DNA from: Cyprinodon diabolis
Lineage: Eukaryota; Chordata; Actinopteri; Cyprinodontiformes; Cyprinodontidae
Length of the DNA: 64,000 bases
Direction: 5' to 3'
Assembly: GCA_030533445.1 (NCBI GenBank)
Contig: CM060083.1
Span: 30,447,666-30,511,665, forward strand
The notes under the pieces were generated by a model. It saw nothing but the letters and a program-made list of their open reading frames with translations. It was not told where the DNA came from and ran no database searches. The translations under genes and the position numbers were made by a program. Of this stretch, positions 1 to 14,200 are shown in pieces. Positions within the stretch are counted from its first letter, which is position 1; every line of letters starts with the position of its first letter.

Positions 1-748
1 TATTATACCTGTAAGCTTGTGATGTTTTCTTTTCTGTTTTTATTTTATTCTGGAATATTAATATTTAAATGCTGTTTTTTTTCTATTTTTTTTATTGTTC
101 ATGTCTGATTCTAATGTGAGGCAATCTAAGATCCTTCTTTAGATCACATTTGCTTCAAACCAACGTATATAAAGTCTCTGTTCCCATCTGTTATAAGCAA
201 ATCACAAGATCATTTAGCCTTTGACTTCAGTGAGCTCTTTAGGAATGCTGTCATTGAAGCCGTGACTCTGTGCCATGTGTTTAACACATGCTGAACACCT
301 GCCCATATTACGCTTCCTCCACCAACTGGCATCATGCATGCCTCTAACTCAGCTCTGTGAAGTAAAAGTCTCTCTCCACTGTCGAGGGTGTGCGCTTATG
401 AAAAGTTGCTCTGATTGACAGAGTTGTAGTAACGAGCTACTGTACATTAGATCGCAATACCAATACCAATTAGTAAAAAGTGATTAGATTACTTTTAAGG
501 CCAAAAAACTAATGTATGATTTTATTATGAAACCCTGTTATTTTCAACAGTGACAACATCACAGTATCGGTGTTTATGTACATAACTTTTGTGGTATTTA
601 TAGAAACATCAAGTCTGGTGAAACCTCTAACAAAAACAAACAATTTCAGGGGTGTGAAAAAAAAAAAACTTCAGTTATTTTAATCCTACCCTCGAACTGC
701 AATAAAACAAAAAATTAATTAACTGCATCTTCAGAGCAGCATCCTTAG

Positions 749-801
<53 letters not shown>
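749..801. repeat. (AT)n microsatellite
   Basis: About 26 uninterrupted AT units. The Tyr-Ile run in the overlapping minus-strand open frame comes only from this tract and is not coding evidence. Confidence 0.97.
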
Positions 802-805
<4 letters not shown>

Positions 806-964
806 TATAAAACAACAAAAAAAGACTAAAAACATATGCTATTTGTGATCCTCCAATAAAGGTCAAGGCCACAAAATTATGATTCCCACCCAATGAGAGT
901 GTCTAACTTCAGTTCTAACGAGTCATTGTCTTGCAGTTAATCTAAATGGTCTTTTGCTGATGTA

Positions 965-1050
965 AAGTACTGTAGAGACCTGGTAATGAACCTTTAATTT
1001 GATTCTGATGCTGTGAACCAGGGGCAAACATATTCCAAACACTGGCTATT
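965..1050. mobile_element. hAT-type MITE fragment (degenerate)
   Basis: The segment carries the pattern 'acctggtaatgaacc', then 'tttgattctgatgctg', then 'gaacca', which I recognise as part of a common teleost hAT-type non-autonomous repeat. A related degenerate piece lies at 57809-57942. No terminal repeats or target duplication can be seen, so only a fragment is claimed. Confidence 0.4.
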
Positions 1051-1362
1051 ATAGTCTGCAGTCAGACACCCTTGGTATATATTGCTCTATTACCTGCAAT
1101 GCAATGACTTTATAATGATTAATTTAGTCCAAGAACATTACTAATCTTTCACTGCGCTGAAAAAGTGACACATTCAATGTTATGGCATAAAACAAAAAGA
1201 GATTATCTGATTTTCATGTCCCTCAGATAAGTATTTGGATCTATGTCACCAGCTATCTGCCAGTAGCTGACCAGTTACATTTAAAACAGAACACAGTTTG
1301 GATAGACAGTCACGGCTGAGAGAGAAGTCAACTTCTTACTAAAGCTACACTTAACACGCAAA

Positions 1363-1363
<1 letters not shown>

Positions 1364-1433
<70 letters not shown>
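1364..1433. repeat. (AT)n microsatellite
   Basis: About 35 uninterrupted AT units, a long tract likely to be polymorphic in length. Confidence 0.97.
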
Positions 1434-1434
<1 letters not shown>

Positions 1435-4239
1435 TTGTTTGATATGTATGATATTACAAACTACCATTGAGTTTTTTCATGAGTCTCAAACATGCCATTA
1501 TTTTAAATACCTAAAGGTATGTTTAATTTTTTTTTTTTTCAATCTGCAGTCTTTGTAGACTTAATCTTGCTTCTATTTTCAAAAACATATTCAACACTAG
1601 ACTGAAATGAAAAAAGGCAGACAGCACTTCGGTAGTGAGGATTCTCTCTGTGTGTTAATATGCCACCACTGGGTGATGAGCCCTTTATAACGACAGCTTT
1701 CATTAGGCCAGACCTATTCATGGACAGATGGGAGCCGTGTGTGATGGGATGGCAGGACTGCATTAGAGCTGCTGCCACATTCTACTTCAAACCTGACCTT
1801 CCAGCGCGCCCACTTCACAACCCCCCCTTCCATCCCGATGCATCACTGTCAATTTTGCAGCTCAGGCACGCCTTGATGCCTCACTATCTCGGTGAAACGA
1901 CCAGTCTACCACACAGGCCGTAAATGCTCCTGCACCCTATTACTCCAAAGGCCTCTCACCTCTCTATTTTCAGCCGTTTTTGGGGAGAGACCACCACGTT
2001 TTCTTTCTGCAAGTGTTTACCCCATCAATGGTGAAACTCACTTCTCCCCTCTAGTTTCCTGGTGATGAATGACCGTTGGCCGTCTCACTGACAGCTAGGC
2101 AGCTGATGCCACATAATTACAGTATCACCATTTAGGCAAAATTACCAAATTACTGCAGTCCTCAAGAGGCCTGGAAGACTGACAGGCCGGCCAAGAAAGA
2201 AGGCACAAAAATCTGAGAAGAAAAGGACTGAAGAATATTTGGGCTTTTAGAGATGAGTACCGGTAGTTAAAATTAGGTTTGGTATGTTCCTTCTTACTGC
2301 AGCCAAATGAAAACCAGAACAAAATTATCAATGTAGACACAAAAAGAGGCAGGTTTTCTCTGATAATTAATGCAAGGAAACAGATGGGTTGCAATTGATA
2401 TCCAGCTATTTCATGTTGAAAGAGCTAAAAATGCATCCATGAAGCAAGATATGACCTTCCCCTTTAAACATATAAGTTTTTATTCCAGAAAATAATGCCT
2501 TCTGAGACACTAGCCATTACCACACCTAACACCTAAAAGCTACAGTTTTGTTAATTTAAGATCACTGTAAAATAAGCTTTTCATAACCATGAACTGAAAC
2601 CATTAAGAAAATGTTCTAGTTGTGTATTAACCACAGAGATGGAAGCATGTATTGAAAAAGGCTTAAGTCTTACATTTATCTATTTTACTTTAGCTTTTTT
2701 TTCATTTGGGTTTAGATTCCACAAGGTTGAAAGCCATGAATTTAGGCCACCAGAGCAAAGTAAGGAACTAAACGGCTTGCAAAGTGTTTCTGGAAACTTT
2801 CAATAAGTTAAATTTAAGGGGAACCTTAAAAAAATAAAATAAAATAAAAACTCAATACTTCAATAAATTATAATATTATTATTCTTATCTAAAAATATAT
2901 AACTTTCATCTTATACAGATGAGTTTAACTCTGGAGTGGTTGACTTCAGGTGTACTTAAGGTGTATTAAGCTAGATAATCAATATTTATCCTAACCTGGT
3001 TAGGAGTTATAACTGATTAATTACGCACTTTTTTAAGAATACATTGTGATTTTAATAAGAATTTTTTATGTGTATGCACAATTTTTAAGTATTTTTCTCC
3101 CAAATAGGTTTCTGTATCTATAAGAAATAGTATTTCTTCTGAAAAAAAAATATAAGTAAAAGTATAGATCCTGCCTACTTTAAGTCCACTTGACTAAAAA
3201 GAAATAGAAAGAAAAGAAAAAAATCAAACTTCAAACAACACCGTAATAATTGAACTCAGAAGTCTGCAGTGGCCCCGTCTGGTGAATGGAGTGGGCATGA
3301 AGAGATGTGGTGACATTTATGATGTGAGTGCTAACGGTGAGCAGCTGAGAACATGTTGACTTTGCACAGTGTGTGCGGTTGTGACTGCAGCAGCAACCAG
3401 GACTCACTTCAGCACTGCTCATTTATTTTTACTACAAGCAGGGATTTATTTCACAGGAGATGTATTCAACAAAAAGAGTGTTTGGATGTGGTCCTTTAGT
3501 TTTACCTTTATGTAGCTTTAGTCTTTTGATCTGTGACACTATATGGTGAAAATCAATAACTTTACATATCAAAATTATACTTTAACCCTTTAAAGCCCGA
3601 TCCAAGAATAAAACAAAACAGAAAATTCCTTTTTTTTGGTTTGAAGTCCTTATTTGGCCTTTTAACAAAATATGTAAAAAGAAAAAACAGATATACATTT
3701 TTGATATTAATAATTTATTACTATGCGATAAGTCAAGATAATTTTTTGAGTAGTCTTCTGCCCTCTGTTATCAGGTATATCTGATTGTGTACAATAGGAT
3801 TTTGAGCAAAGTTTTTACCATTAAATTATGCAAAAGGTGTCAGACGCAAAACATTTCAGAAACCGTATGTATCAGATATGATACATTTGGCATTACAGGA
3901 TTAAAAGTTTATTGATGTAAATTCAGTAAATAATGCAGAATTTATAGTTTCATAGTGAAATATTTCACAAATAAAAAAAAAAGGTTCCCAACCAACAATT
4001 ACCCAAAACCAGTTACAAAAAATATTTAAATAAAAAATGTTGCATGCTTGCTGAAAAGTATGTGATTTGACAGTATATGAACTTAACATTTTAACAGTTA
4101 AAATTACATAAATCAGTGTCGCTATTGCCAGTACCAACTTTCTACCACCATTTTTCCTTCCACTAATCTTTCAACCATCATTCTCAGATACAGCACCCTG
4201 AACAGCCAGTAAAGAGTTGCTGATTGCATCTTCCTCCTG

Positions 4240-4400
4240 GCACATTTTGATGAACTACTGGTAAAAGCACTAAACCCCAGGTTGCCTAACGATCCGCGTA
4301 TCGGCATATGAATGTGGATGCACTGGAGAGTGACTGGGTGAATGAAGCCATAGTGTAAAGCACTTTGAGTGGCATAAATGTAATCCTTTTACCATTTTAC
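4240..4400 (+). mobile_element. SINE/LINE 3'-tail-like fragment
   Basis: The block contains 'aagcactaaaccccaggttgc', a stretch like 'gtgaatgggtgaatga', and 'gtgtaaagcactttgagtgg', followed by a repeated 'taccatttta'. This order matches the 3' part of a widespread teleost retroelement that ends in 'aaagcgctatataaatgta...ccatttacc'. The copy is diverged, and neither its head nor a target duplication is clear. Confidence 0.5.
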
Positions 4401-6796
4401 CATTCTTTAGGTGTTTGTTGCTTATCATCCAATCGATGACTGCCTGCTGGATGATTGTCAAGTCAGCAGTGTTCCCTGTGATTTTCAAGGTAATAACACT
4501 GTCATAGAATCTTTTAGTGAAAATCCAGTTTTTATGGGTCTTATGTAAAATATCTGATTGACTAAAATTGGGATTTTAATTAGCTGTAAGTCACACTGAC
4601 CAAAATAACTCTAAATAAATACTTGAAATAAATAACTCTCTATGGATCGATACCATATACTTGCCTCGGTTTTTTAATTAAATTAGTATAATAAATTCTC
4701 AATGATAATTTACTAAGATGCAATGTTACTCTCTGATAATGATGACATTTTTGGAAATTATTTTTCATTTTCCATATTTTACTTCTAAACTGCTCCATAT
4801 AATTACTTGGTTATAGAGGAAAAGATGTATTCCAAGTCAAAAAGTTCAAACTACTCAAAGAAATGAAGTTCAAACCTTAACTAAGACCGTAAGAAATATC
4901 AGCAACTTTGTTACTTTAAAAAAAACTAAGATTTTTCTAGTAAAGATTAAGTTATTCCCAGGTAAAAATCTAAACTGTCTCGCAGATCTATGAAAATATC
5001 TGTCTTGCTGTGTTTAAAGGTTGGAGGGTACCTTCTAGAAACGCAACAGACTGATATTGTTCTTGTGTTTAATTTAATCAGAACGTGCTGCATGTCACCT
5101 TCTAATAGCGGGTACTTTACTGTGATTTATCTCTGTTTGCTGAGTGGAGAGAGAACAGACGGCCTGGTCTCCTAGATTAACTAGGGCATGGGAAAGATTC
5201 CTCACATGCTATCAGTGAGGAAAATTTATCACCAGCAGATGATTAGTATTATTAGCACAGGTGCAGTTACAGTAAACACCAGAGATTTCCATTTTGTCCT
5301 GAAAGCCAGCAGCAGATAAAAAAGCATGTGAACTGAAATGGAGAGTGAATCCCAATGGTGGTTTGTTTAACAATGACCCTATAAATTCTATTTGCAACAA
5401 AAACACCTTTTCTGAGGAACAAATAAAAAAAGTATACATAAATATATATATTTGCCTATCTAGTTCAAGAATTAAATAAATATTGCATAGCCTCTTGCTA
5501 AAACATCAATAAGAAAGCCATAAAAATTGTTATCAGATGAAGCAAGGTTACAAAATTTTCACATATTTTTCTTTTGCATTCACACATTATTGTTTTGGTT
5601 CAACCGCCGCATTTTTTACAGAGATGTAAATTTTTTTCTACAGTCTCATAGGGGGATAATTTTAAGCGATGATTTTAAACTCCTGCAAGTTTTACTGAGT
5701 TAAAACATTTATAGACCCTTTATGCTCGTCTTTCTTTCTGCCCTTTGCATTCAAGTTCAGCCCTTAAAACTTAAGGCTAAAGTATGCTGGCCACCTTCCA
5801 GATCGTATGCAGTAGACTTCATGATAATTACTTTCAACAGGTTTCGGCGTACTACTTAAATTCCTGTTTTCAAGCCAATGAACAACAAAGCACAACATTA
5901 GCGTCAGTTGCTCATACGCAATACATTTGAATCACTTACTTTTAGACACTTGCTGGTTTTAGTGTAACATTTATTTCAAGAGTAGCTGTGGGTGTTGTAC
6001 TTTTCTGTAAAGTATAGTGAGATCCACATATTTCATTCAGAGTTAGAAGAACCTCAACCAATTAAAGCTGCAAGAGGATTTATTTAAAAAAATCAATAAA
6101 ATAATTTATGAAAGAACAAATATAAACATTAAGATGGTGCTAAAATAAACAGGTAAGGGATTTTTTTCCCCTTTTTTTTAGCTTTCATCTTTGAATTGTT
6201 ATGGGTTAAGAGTGAAAATATCAAAATGAAGAGTTTTCAAGATCTTATAAATCCCCTGTCAAAAGAAGGAAAAATAATGAAACCAGGGATTTCTCAGCAG
6301 GAAAACAATGTATATCGATGTCCTTGTATCAGAGATAAATGATCCCTCTGAGAAAAACAGCAAATCTGTCTACACTTCCTTGAAATAAATCTTGTTTTTC
6401 CTCTGCAAGTATTGTTTTTTTGTGGCTCTGGTCTGGACATTCAAATCTGGGCTGTATACTGATTCTTCTACCCTGGTGGAGCATACTGGGTAGGTCCAGA
6501 ATAAAAGCTTTACCTTACATGGGTTTTCAGATCAAGAGGGATATAAACCCAAACGTAGAAATATGAAACCACAGCCTCTTGGAAAGTTCTCAAAAGACCA
6601 TAGCTACTATTTTTATCAAGTTGTCACCTTACTAACCATATCAGTTGATTTTCTATTTTTTACTTACTAAGTATTTTATTCAATTATGGAGATAGTTATA
6701 GTATCAAATTCAGTTCTGTTAGTGTCAGACAATGTAAAACTGCAACCCATTTCCATTTAGTCTGTAGTTGATTCCTTTTTGAGAAACATTTAATTA
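4401..6796. other. A+T-rich non-coding DNA
   Basis: I see no supported gene or recognisable repeat. The open frames here have no splice-site support and no protein family that I recognise. Confidence 0.65.
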
Positions 6797-6999
6797 AGGC
6801 ATGCCCAAAGTGGGTTCTCAAAGGCTGCTGCTCCTCAGTTTTTAAAGGTTTCCTGGCTCTAGCACAGCTGATTTCCATTGATAGCTGATTAACAGGCTTT
6901 TGCTGATCTGCAATCATCAGAATCAGCTGTGCCAAAGCAGGGAAACCTTTAAAACCTGCAGGGCAGCAGCCTTTGAGAAGCGAATTTGGGGATGCCTAG
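6797..6999. mobile_element. hAT-type MITE, 203 bp, with 8-bp target duplication
   Basis: The two ends form long imperfect inverted repeats of about 80 bp. The left arm begins 'aggcatgcccaaag' and reads through 'ttctcaaaggctgctg' to 'agcacagctgatt'. The right arm is its reverse complement, ending 'tttggggatgcctag'. Both sides are flanked by the identical 8-mer tttaatta, at 6789-6796 and 7000-7007. An 8-bp duplication is the hallmark of the hAT superfamily. There is no coding capacity, so mobilisation would need a hAT transposase from elsewhere. The first two bases of the right terminus are not matched on the left. Confidence 0.82.
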
Positions 7000-7273
7000 T
7001 TTAATTATTTTAAATAAAGAGTGACATACTATTGGAACATTTTACATGTTTAAATTAAACGTATGCGATTTTAAATAACAGGTTGTTAATGTGGGAATCT
7101 GGCATAACACTGAGTGTTGATTTGAACGTAGTGTTTATTTTTCAAACCTTTACTCATACAGGTTATCTAAATGACACTTGCAGATTCTCAAAGCAAATTT
7201 TTAAATTCAAAAATAGATATGATGATGACAATTTTCACTATCTTATGAATTCTTGCCAATATTTCACAATGAC

Positions 7274-7276
<3 letters not shown>

Positions 7277-7364
<88 letters not shown>
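7277..7364. repeat. (AT)n microsatellite
   Basis: About 44 uninterrupted AT units, one of the two longest AT tracts in the window. It produces the Tyr-Ile run of the overlapping plus-strand open frame. Confidence 0.97.
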
Positions 7365-7367
<3 letters not shown>

Positions 7368-10300
7368 CTAGTCCTTTTATTTTGGTTTTAACCCTAATAG
7401 ACTCTAAAGAAATATGGCACTCTGAGATCATTAATCAGACTAAAAACAATAGGAAGACGATATCTATTGCACACTTAATGCCACATTTGTTTACATTAAA
7501 CCAATGATAGAAAATTACTTAAATTGAGTGTTGTAAAAGAAAAGTGGGTAAAAAATTAAACGCTGGTGGGGGAATGGAAATATTTTCATAACCAAAAATG
7601 ACTGTATAAAACATAAAAAACAAGTAAGAATAACTTTTACCGTTAGATTTAGCTTTAACTTTCCACCTTGACAAGTTTTCTCAGTTAAATAGAGGTTTGA
7701 CAGTGCGGTTGTGTTTAATAAATTATACTTTACTCTAAGATTATAGATAATAGGAATGGCCCTGCTGAAAATTACAAGTGAAAACTTAAATGTATTGTGC
7801 ACAGAGTTCCCACTTTCCCAATGAGAACACATTTTAACTTAATCAGCAAGAAAAAAAAATGGAGGAGTTGTGTGTTGTTGTAGCAAGCTTGAGTACAAAG
7901 TAGAGAAGTACAAAGAGGTTTTCATATAGATAAGTGCTAAGTATGCTAAAAAAAAAAAAGTAAAGCTTTGTTTTAGAAGAGACAATAATCAAACGTCTGC
8001 CAGCTTTTTTATGCTGCATGGAGATGATTTTCTCTTCAAATGAACAGATTAGAAGAGTGGGGGCGGGTGCAATACATGAAAGGGTTAAATCTAAAATCTT
8101 ACAGCTTAAACGATTTAGAGAAGAGCAAGACATGAATCTCAATCAAACGTTACTTTTTAGGAGAGTTTAAAGAAAACTGATAAAACAGTAGATTTCTGTC
8201 TCTTTTTTTATCTGCAAACATATTATTAATTTAATGTTTAGCTCAAGATTTGTTTTTTCTCAAATAATAATTTAAAAAGATGGAAGGAAACCACTAATAA
8301 TGACAGCAGCATGATAAAAAAAAATCCTGGCCTCTGTTGGGTATAAAAATATGATACATTATTCAAAGCATACACTTTTAGCTCAGAGAATATTGAGTTT
8401 AGGAAAAGAGGCAAACAATAAACAAGTGAAATGTTTTGAACTGCCAATCTGAAGCTGCCCAGGGGAGGAAAACACAGCTGGGTAAAATATTTCAGATGAA
8501 ACTGGGGAGTAAAAGTGGCCAAGATCCAACTTGGAGCATTAACTTTCTCATGCAGACCTTTAGCTTGATCCCTATACACACTCTAGGTCTTCTGTGACAT
8601 CTTGGGCTTAAACATGAGAGTGCAGATTGACCCACAAGATGTCTGCTAAACGCTATTATTGTGGATCCATGCAGTGGCATATTAATGATACAATTCAGGC
8701 ATTTTCATTAGCTGAGTTTAGTCAGTATTCCTCATTGAGATTTGTCACGTTAAAAACAATCACACTCTGGATTGGGAAAGCTCTCTTTAAATTCTTGGCC
8801 TTATCTCTACTAGTTTTTAACCTTCGGTTGCATTTCTTTTTTTCTATCACACACAAGTAATTTCAAAGAGTCTGCAAGCTGTCAATAGTTGAGTGCAGAA
8901 AGTTGCATACAAATAAATAAAGGATATGTGTTCTTAATTTGGGGCTTTTGGTGTTTCATAGGGTTAAATAGTAAGGCAGCTTATAGTTTCTCCCAGAGGA
9001 CTAAATATCTTATTGAATCCATAATGGCTTAACATTATATAGCCAATCTCAAGCCATTGCTAGCAACTGTTTAAAATTCCCCTTAGGAATATGTGCCGAT
9101 CAGATGTTTCTTAGCCATTGTCTACATTATGGCAAAATTTCAATGCTGGCCTGCTAAAACCATTCAAAAACTGCTTTAATCTGTGTTTCCTATTATTATG
9201 AATTTAGAACCACCCAAAGCTGTCCCTATCCAAAGATGAAATAAAAGAATTCAGTTATAGAGTTAGTATCCGTCCTTGACAGTTTAATCAACTTTGTGCA
9301 GTACATAAGCAGAATTTTTTTTTTTTTTAAAAACAACCCCCACCATGCTAGACAGTATACATTTTTTTTTTTTTTTTGACTCGTTTTTAAAGAATTACCT
9401 CAAATCTAGCAGTCAAACGTCTAGTTACTTAGGTCAGCTGACAGCTGCAGTTTTTGGTGCAATTTTGCTGAAGGAGCTTATTTTTTTCAATAGCAATGTT
9501 TCAGTCCACTGATGTCAAATTTGACTAACTAATTTCCTTTAATCCAATAGCTGACAGGTCTGGACAAATTGATGAAACTTAAATACATTAGGTTTCCTGA
9601 AGACATTGAATGGGTTATAAAATGAGGAAAGCAACCTCATTTTTAACTTCTACAATGCTAATCCCAAAACCGTTTTCCTTGCTATATTGTTTCAGCATGG
9701 ACTACTGTATATTAAGAAATCCAAAGGGTTTTAAATCACCTCCACTAATTATAAGATATATAGTAACATTCCAGCCCAAAAATGCTTTAAACTTGCTGAT
9801 AGTCAGAAAACACATAGTGATTAGATCCATCCTGCAAAGCAACATTCATCTCCTGACATAACCAAGAATTATAAGTATATGTCATACAGCATTTGAGTGC
9901 TTTAGTTTAATTGGCTAAATATTAAATTGATCCAAAGATAAGTAAATAGAAAACACAAGATGTAATAAAATGTAAGATAAATCCCATATAAATACAAACT
10001 TTAGTAGTGTTTATCTCAATATATAATGAACATTAAGCATTCCAGATTTCTAAGCTTCTAAACTAAGACAAAATTGCCTATATGAGCCTATATTTATATC
10101 CTATTGAAAGGTTTGTTTTACTTTTTTAAGCAGAAACTACAGCTTCAAAAACAAAGAAGTAATGAAGCAATAATGTGCACATCCACATAAGTGACTCCCA
10201 AATGCTACTCTTGACCACTAACAGATGACTAACCACCTAACAACAGGACAAATAGTCAAAGTCTTTCCCAGATTGATATAGCAGACATTGTTTTTTGAAG

Positions 10301-11189
10301 TCTTTCTGCTATGGTAGGTGGGTAATTACTGTCATTGATTAATAGTCCAGCACCGGCTCTATAATAATAAGCTGCACATGTGCATACACCCACTTAAAGG
10401 AAAGGCTTATTCTGCCAGTGGGATTCAAAGCCTAAACTGCTTTAGTGAGATGTAATGGAGAGTAATTTTCTTGTCTTTAGAGGTGGGGGTGCAGGAAGAA
10501 AAGATGGGCTGGGTTAGCCTGGTCATTTTCCATTGCTTCAGCACCAACCTCCAAAATAAGGACAACTCTGATTGCAGATCTGCTACTTTGTTCTTTGTGG
10601 AGAAATTTTTTTTTTTTTTTTTCATCCATTGATTACTCAAAGTGCAGGGGTTAAATTGCATTTGTCCATTTTAAAACAGGAATGAACAGCAAGAAATAAA
10701 TTGTTCAGTTAAATGCATGAAAGTTCAGGTAATGGTTTAAAAAAACACTTGTGGAATGGCTAAAGCCACAGCTCACTGGTTAACCTATCCCAGGAAAACT
10801 TCACCTCTGTTCCAAGTTTTCCCTGCTCGTCGATAATGGTTCTCACTCTGAGTAAATTGATTTTCCAAAGCATTAAAACTGGCTTTTCAATATATACAAC
10901 TACAGTACCATAGATGAAAATTAGGTCAATTCTCATCTTTTCTTAAAGTTCTTTCATTAAGGGAAGGATTTTTCCCCCTTTTTTTGCCTTTTGTGATCTT
11001 TAACCCTACTTCATATTTTCACAAATAGGTTTTTTTTTGATAGTACAGAACAGATGGTTATCAGGGCTGAGTGTCAGCATTGAAACTTAAATTGACCTCC
11101 CCAAAAATATATTCATTGACAAAAAGATGATGATTTATTTTTATTTTTTCTGCATGGGGTTAGGTAGGACTAGAGAGCTTTCCTTTGTT

Positions 11190-11223
<34 letters not shown>

Positions 11224-11253
11224 TATATATATACATATATATATACATATAAG
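11190..11253. repeat. Compound (AT)n/(AC)n microsatellite
   Basis: AT units pass into 'acacacatatacatatatat' and then into repeats of 'atacatatat'. It is an imperfect compound simple repeat. Confidence 0.9.
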
Positions 11254-14200
11254 GGAAGAAGAAGAATCGTTTTCATTATCAAGGCAGATTGTAGTTTATA
11301 CAACTGTTTCCTGGACATCTGTTATAAAACCAAAAGGATGTCTATACTGTAAAATATCTTAAAGGGATCTATAGGTATAATTATAGCTCTTTCTAGATGC
11401 TAGACACAAATTGTAATCAGTATTTTATCAGAAAACATTTTTAAGTCATTTACTCCATTTCACAGCCGTTACAAAATATCATCCTATAAAAGCATCCAAT
11501 AAATTTCAGTGCATTTTATCTTCTCTTAAAGCCCTGAAGTGACTTCCAATAATCAAGACGGGTTTAGAAATTTGATAAGTGTTTTCTTGTTTATTTACTC
11601 TTTGCAGCAGTGAGGGGGTGGACAGTCTATTATTTCAGCTTTCATGCACTCAACAGATAATTGTTTCTAGTCAAGACAACTTCATACTGTGTGGAGGTGG
11701 AACAAAAAAGTCAAAATTTAGAATTTAATTATTTAAGAAAAAAGAAATCAGTGGGTAGATCATAAGAACTGGAATGTTTACAAAGCAAACTGAAGTGTTT
11801 GACAGTTTCCTTGAACAGTAGAATGACAATGAACTGATCTGAGCTGGAAGATGATCTCTCATTTAGAGTTAAGATGGATCAGACACTAAATGATATCAGT
11901 TCAAGTACAACTACTAACAAGTTAACTTGCAAAGAGTAGCTGTTCTGTTTGGAGATAATTACAACAACAACAGACAATGATTGCTACCATGTGACACTGG
12001 AGGTTATTAAATTGTCACGGTGCAAGCAGCTTCAGAGCTGACTACACTTGAACTGGTTGCCCACAGCCCCCTCTCGCAGTTTATCTGCTCCATTTGTTTG
12101 ACATCTTTACGACACAGCATATTAACACAACCTAATTTCATCTGAGCCTCAATATCTTCTCTTGGCTGTGTCTCAGAAATCCTTCAGGGTTAGGTTAGGA
12201 CTGCTGGGACGTTTGTCTCGACCGAATTACACCCAGTGACATTTCTTATAAAAGAAATAAGCTTATGACAACGTTTAAAACGTGACATGATGGACAGTTG
12301 CTATTGGAGCCAAAAGAAAAGCTGGAGCAACCAGCTCACTCTTGGGATGATTTCAGAAATGTAGTTTAAGTGACTTAAAACTAGAAAATATGTTATAACA
12401 CTATTTCAAATTCTTTATGAAAGACATTCAAGATATTTTGGCTTGTTTAGAGAATAAGTCAGGTCTGAATAATTAATAAAATTAAGCAGTTAATTGCTTT
12501 CCCAATGTCTTTGTTGCAAAAACTCAACTCTAGGACAAACTGCAATTACAATAATTATCTCAGAATATCAACACAATTTAGTTCAAATTAGTTAATAATT
12601 GATTTTATAATTTATTTTTGATCATGTTCATAAAAACAGAGAACTACACCTCTTGGAAAAGTTGAAAAAAAAAGAGCAGTAGAAAACATTTTACAATAGG
12701 AACATATTTCTACAATTTCTACAAAAATACAAACAGATGTAAGTAAAGGTTTGGTGGAGAATACTTATGAAAAGCTGGAGCTTATTTAGACTTATCCCAA
12801 AACTGGCATTGTCATCTATGAGATATTGATTATTACAAAAGAGTAGTTTATACTGGTGTCAAAGAAATCAGGGTTCAAGACCTTTTTGAGGAGAAATAAG
12901 GTTTGCAATTCTTTGCATCAAACAAGAAAAGCCACAAAATCAAACTACAGGAGAATCTAGTTTTCAAAAATTAATACAGAAAATCATTATTAGACAATCA
13001 GGTAAAGATATCATATTTTAGGATCAGACAAGCTAAAAAATATTCTGCATAAAAAGAATAAGACAAGCAACTTGAAGATGCTTTTAAAGAGGCTTTAAAG
13101 TTTGGATCCATCCTTTATTAAAGCAGAAGTGTTCTCCCATTTAATCATCTCAACCAGCAGATTATTGCTCCCTAATGTTAAAAGAAAAACATCCTTTTTT
13201 ACTGAGAGTTTTCTAATGGATGTGTCGACACTAATTAGCAAAAAAATGTAAAATAAGACTGTGACGAGCATCCAATGATCCTACTACGAAAGAAACTTCG
13301 AGAAAGAAACCCGAGGATAAGAGAAGAGGACATCTCTAATGCACAAACTCTCACAGACAGATCTTGCGTAGTCAGTAGCCAGACCGCTTAAGAAGTTGCA
13401 TGTTTGAGATCAAAAAACATAAGATAATACTCTTCTTTATTGAGTTTTGTACTTTTTGTTTGAACCCTTCAATAGTAAAAATAAAAACATTTACTAAAAT
13501 CAGCAAGACCATCAAAAAGTTTTTAATCTGTTCACCCGCATGTGTAGCAAATAAACGGAACTAAAGAGAGCATTTTTTCAAATATCTGAGCCACTGAAAT
13601 AGCAGCTTATAAATCAGCATTTCAAAATCCCCTCCATCCACGTGTGGCAGTAGTCAAAATGTTCTACGCCGATAGGTAGGGATGTTCAATGCATCAGCAA
13701 TAGTATTAATCATTCAGCTGTTAAAACTAGGCAGATATCACAGGCAGTTTACTGTACAGTACAAGGTTGGTTTTAACCTCAAAGTGGCATAAGTTGACAC
13801 GAGAGCACAGAAACATCAACACACATGAGTAGGAGAGAATCGCAAGACACAATAAGCACAGAAGGAGCATGCACTCACGCTTTTGATAAATCAGACACCT
13901 AATGGTATTAGATCAGCACTCATTCCTTGGTCAAAAAATGCTTTAAATAAAACTCATGGTATCTGACATCCTCATTTTGGAGTGTTTCATTGAGGCAGAA
14001 AATCAACGTCAGAGGTGTAGTTGTTCTTTTAACGGTAAAGTAGAAAAATATATAAAATATTGATTTGGGGCATAAAAACATTATACATTTTGAAATATCA
14101 GCCCTAATTGTCATTCTATTTAATGCCTAGTTATGAGAAAACTATGGTATATATATACACATTTTTTTTATGGCATATCTGATGGTGTCCTTCACTGTAA

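Larger units (their letters stand above)
1..4239. other. A+T-rich non-coding DNA
   Basis: No gene can be supported here. Open frames are short and several are microsatellite readthrough. The stretch holds two (AT)n tracts, a fragment resembling a hAT-type MITE near 965-1050, and a locally G+C-richer block at about 1650-1930 with no splice-bounded reading frame. The rest looks like unique intron or intergenic sequence. Confidence 0.7.

Noticed and set aside
675..893. Tyr-Ile-repeat open frames here and at 7083-7391, 38771-39151 and 38867-39052
   Set aside because: They are readthrough of (AT)n microsatellites.
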